NCBI RefSeq assembly: GCF_027924665.1
Contig: NZ_AP027043.1
Coordinates: forward strand, 4,650,001 to 4,714,000
From: Flavobacterium sp. GSB-24
GTDB lineage: Bacteria; Bacteroidota; Bacteroidia; Flavobacteriales; Flavobacteriaceae
Direction: 5' to 3'
Length of the DNA stretch: 64,000 bases
Shown: one piece after another, positions 63,236 through 64,000 of the stretch
How the letters are laid out: each line of letters starts with the position of its first letter
How positions within the stretch are numbered: position 1 is the first letter of the stretch
Made by a program: the position numbers and the translations under genes
Notes under the pieces: model-generated
Seen by the model: the letters and a program-made list of their open reading frames with translations, nothing else
Told to the model about the DNA's origin: nothing
Databases searched by the model: none

Positions 63236-64000
63236 TTATCTTAAACTGAAACTAGTTTTAGAAACTAATTCGTCATTATCAAAAATATTGATAAAGTAAG
63301 TTCCTTTAGCAAAATCTTTTCCTGGAAGATCTTCGCTCACGTTTACAGTTTTATTTTCATATTTCACAGTAGTTTTAAAACTGTAAGTCAATGAATTGTC
63401 ACCGAAATTTTCAGTTTTCTTTTCACCTAAAACATTGTTCTTAGCATCGATAACTTGTACATAATACGTTTTATCTCCAGATTTTGCGATTTGATTTTCA
63501 GCAATTGTAAAACTAACTTTTAAAACATCAGCACGACTTGCTTTGTCTGTTTCAATTTGTTTACCAGAGCTTTTCAATTTATAAGCTGAAGTTTTTGTAT
63601 TTAGTACTGATAACTTCGCACCTTTTTCTACTGTTTTAGCCAATTCTTCGTTTTGACCAACTAATACTTCGTTATATTTCTTAGATTCTCCTAGAACTAC
63701 AATAGTACTATCTCTTTGAGTAGTTAAAACACCATTTTGTTTTTTCAACTCATCATTTTCAGCAACTAAAGTTTTCATTTTACTCTGCATTGCCTGAACT
63801 TGAGATCTGTATTTAGAAACATCTCCTTTAGACTTGTTTAAATCATCCATTAAAGCAACTACTTTATCTCTCTCTTGGATTAATTCGTCAGACATAGAAG
63901 TGTTTTCAGCAATTGCAGCATCATAAGTCGCTTTCAGCTCTTGCAAATCTTTCATAACAGATTCTTTCTCTGTCAAAGTTGTTGTAAGTTCTGTTTTAAC
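63236..64000 (-). CDS. Coiled-coil protein of unknown function (5' end outside the window)
   Basis: The frame is open to the window edge: eight further codons (VKTELTTT) precede a TTG that could be mistaken for a start, so the gene is partial with 254 residues visible. About the first 130 residues are a long coiled coil (LQELKATYDAAIAENTSMSDELIQERDKV...LVAENDELKKQNGVL). About 150-254 form a beta-sandwich (VLKVSFTIAENQIAKSGDKTYYVQVID, KGTYFINIFDNDELVSKTSFSL). No membrane segment is in the visible part. Flavobacteria have similar long coiled-coil proteins without assigned function. Confidence 0.75.
   Translation of the reverse strand, partial: VKTELTTTLTEKESVMKDLQELKATYDAAIAENTSMSDELIQERDKVVALMDDLNKSKGDVSKYRSQVQAMQSKMKTLVAENDELKKQNGVLTTQRDSTIVVLGESKKYNEVLVGQNEELAKTVEKGAKLSVLNTKTSAYKLKSSGKQIETDKASRADVLKVSFTIAENQIAKSGDKTYYVQVIDAKNNVLGEKKTENFGDNSLTYSFKTTVKYENKTVNVSEDLPGKDFAKGTYFINIFDNDELVSKTSFSLR

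Noticed and set aside
63236-63976. Treating the TTG at 63976 as the start of the coiled-coil protein
   Set aside because: The frame remains open to the window edge and the N-terminus lacks a signal or normal start, so the gene extends beyond the window.

Overview
The window reads as chromosomal DNA of a Flavobacterium (Bacteroidota), probably close to F. johnsoniae. The signs are low GC, promoters of the Bacteroidota form TTTG-N19/20-TAnnTTTG (clearest upstream of dnaX and of the glutaminyl cyclase gene), a SusC/SusD pair, PorP/SprF with a gliding-associated C-terminal domain protein, a type IX secretion (T9SS) sorted chitinase, and families of short intergenic palindromes. I see no phage, insertion sequence, CRISPR array or tRNA gene. 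Most of the content is ordinary core gene set with a few accessory islands.

Layout. 1-9.7 kb: rsmD, a TonB-receptor-like barrel protein divergent from a two-component system, a dicarboxylate symporter, RNase P RNA (minus), an orphan ParD antitoxin and a LysM/BON pair. 9.7-17.3 kb: dnaX, which needs a -1 frameshift at an A10G slippery run to make a tau-length protein; a quinone-reductase-like flavoprotein; a Crp-type regulator; a TMEM175-like channel; and the polyphosphate operon sixA-ppk1-ppx. 17.3-27.6 kb: a cell-surface operon with a small secreted protein, a 2097-residue multi-repeat protein with SprB repeats and a T9SS/gliding C-terminal domain, PorP/SprF, and an OmpA/TPR/PD40 protein. 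27.7-36.9 kb: CAP lipoprotein, pdxH, RNase Z, a STAS-like protein, pyrB, pyrR, a RibD-C/DHFR-like protein, a complete ParDE pair, an asymmetric ABC-F protein and a TlpA-like thioredoxin.

37.0-39.7 kb holds the most unusual island: an Lgt-like membrane protein lacking two Lgt signature residues, a radical SAM protein resembling the archaeal tetraether lipid synthase (Tes) family, and two tiny membrane proteins sharing the motif IGFGTCA. I infer an undescribed lipid or lipoprotein modification system.

39.8-57.6 kb is a chitin utilisation locus. SusC and SusD import chito-oligosaccharides released by the dual-GH18 T9SS chitinase. A GH20 enzyme trims them to GlcNAc, and an FucP/NagP-type transporter takes up the sugar. 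A NagB-PIG-L fusion probably handles the phosphorylated amino sugar. A LytS/LytTR pair sits between susC and the transporter, and its probable operator (GTCGTTGGT followed by an AT tract) occurs as a 21-bp-spaced direct repeat before susC and once before the transporter gene.

57.7-64 kb: a secreted protein of unknown function, a small transaldolase/Fsa enzyme with a possibly structured leader, an SDR enzyme, SRP 4.5S RNA (minus), glutaminyl-peptide cyclotransferase, hutI, and a coiled-coil protein cut by the window edge.
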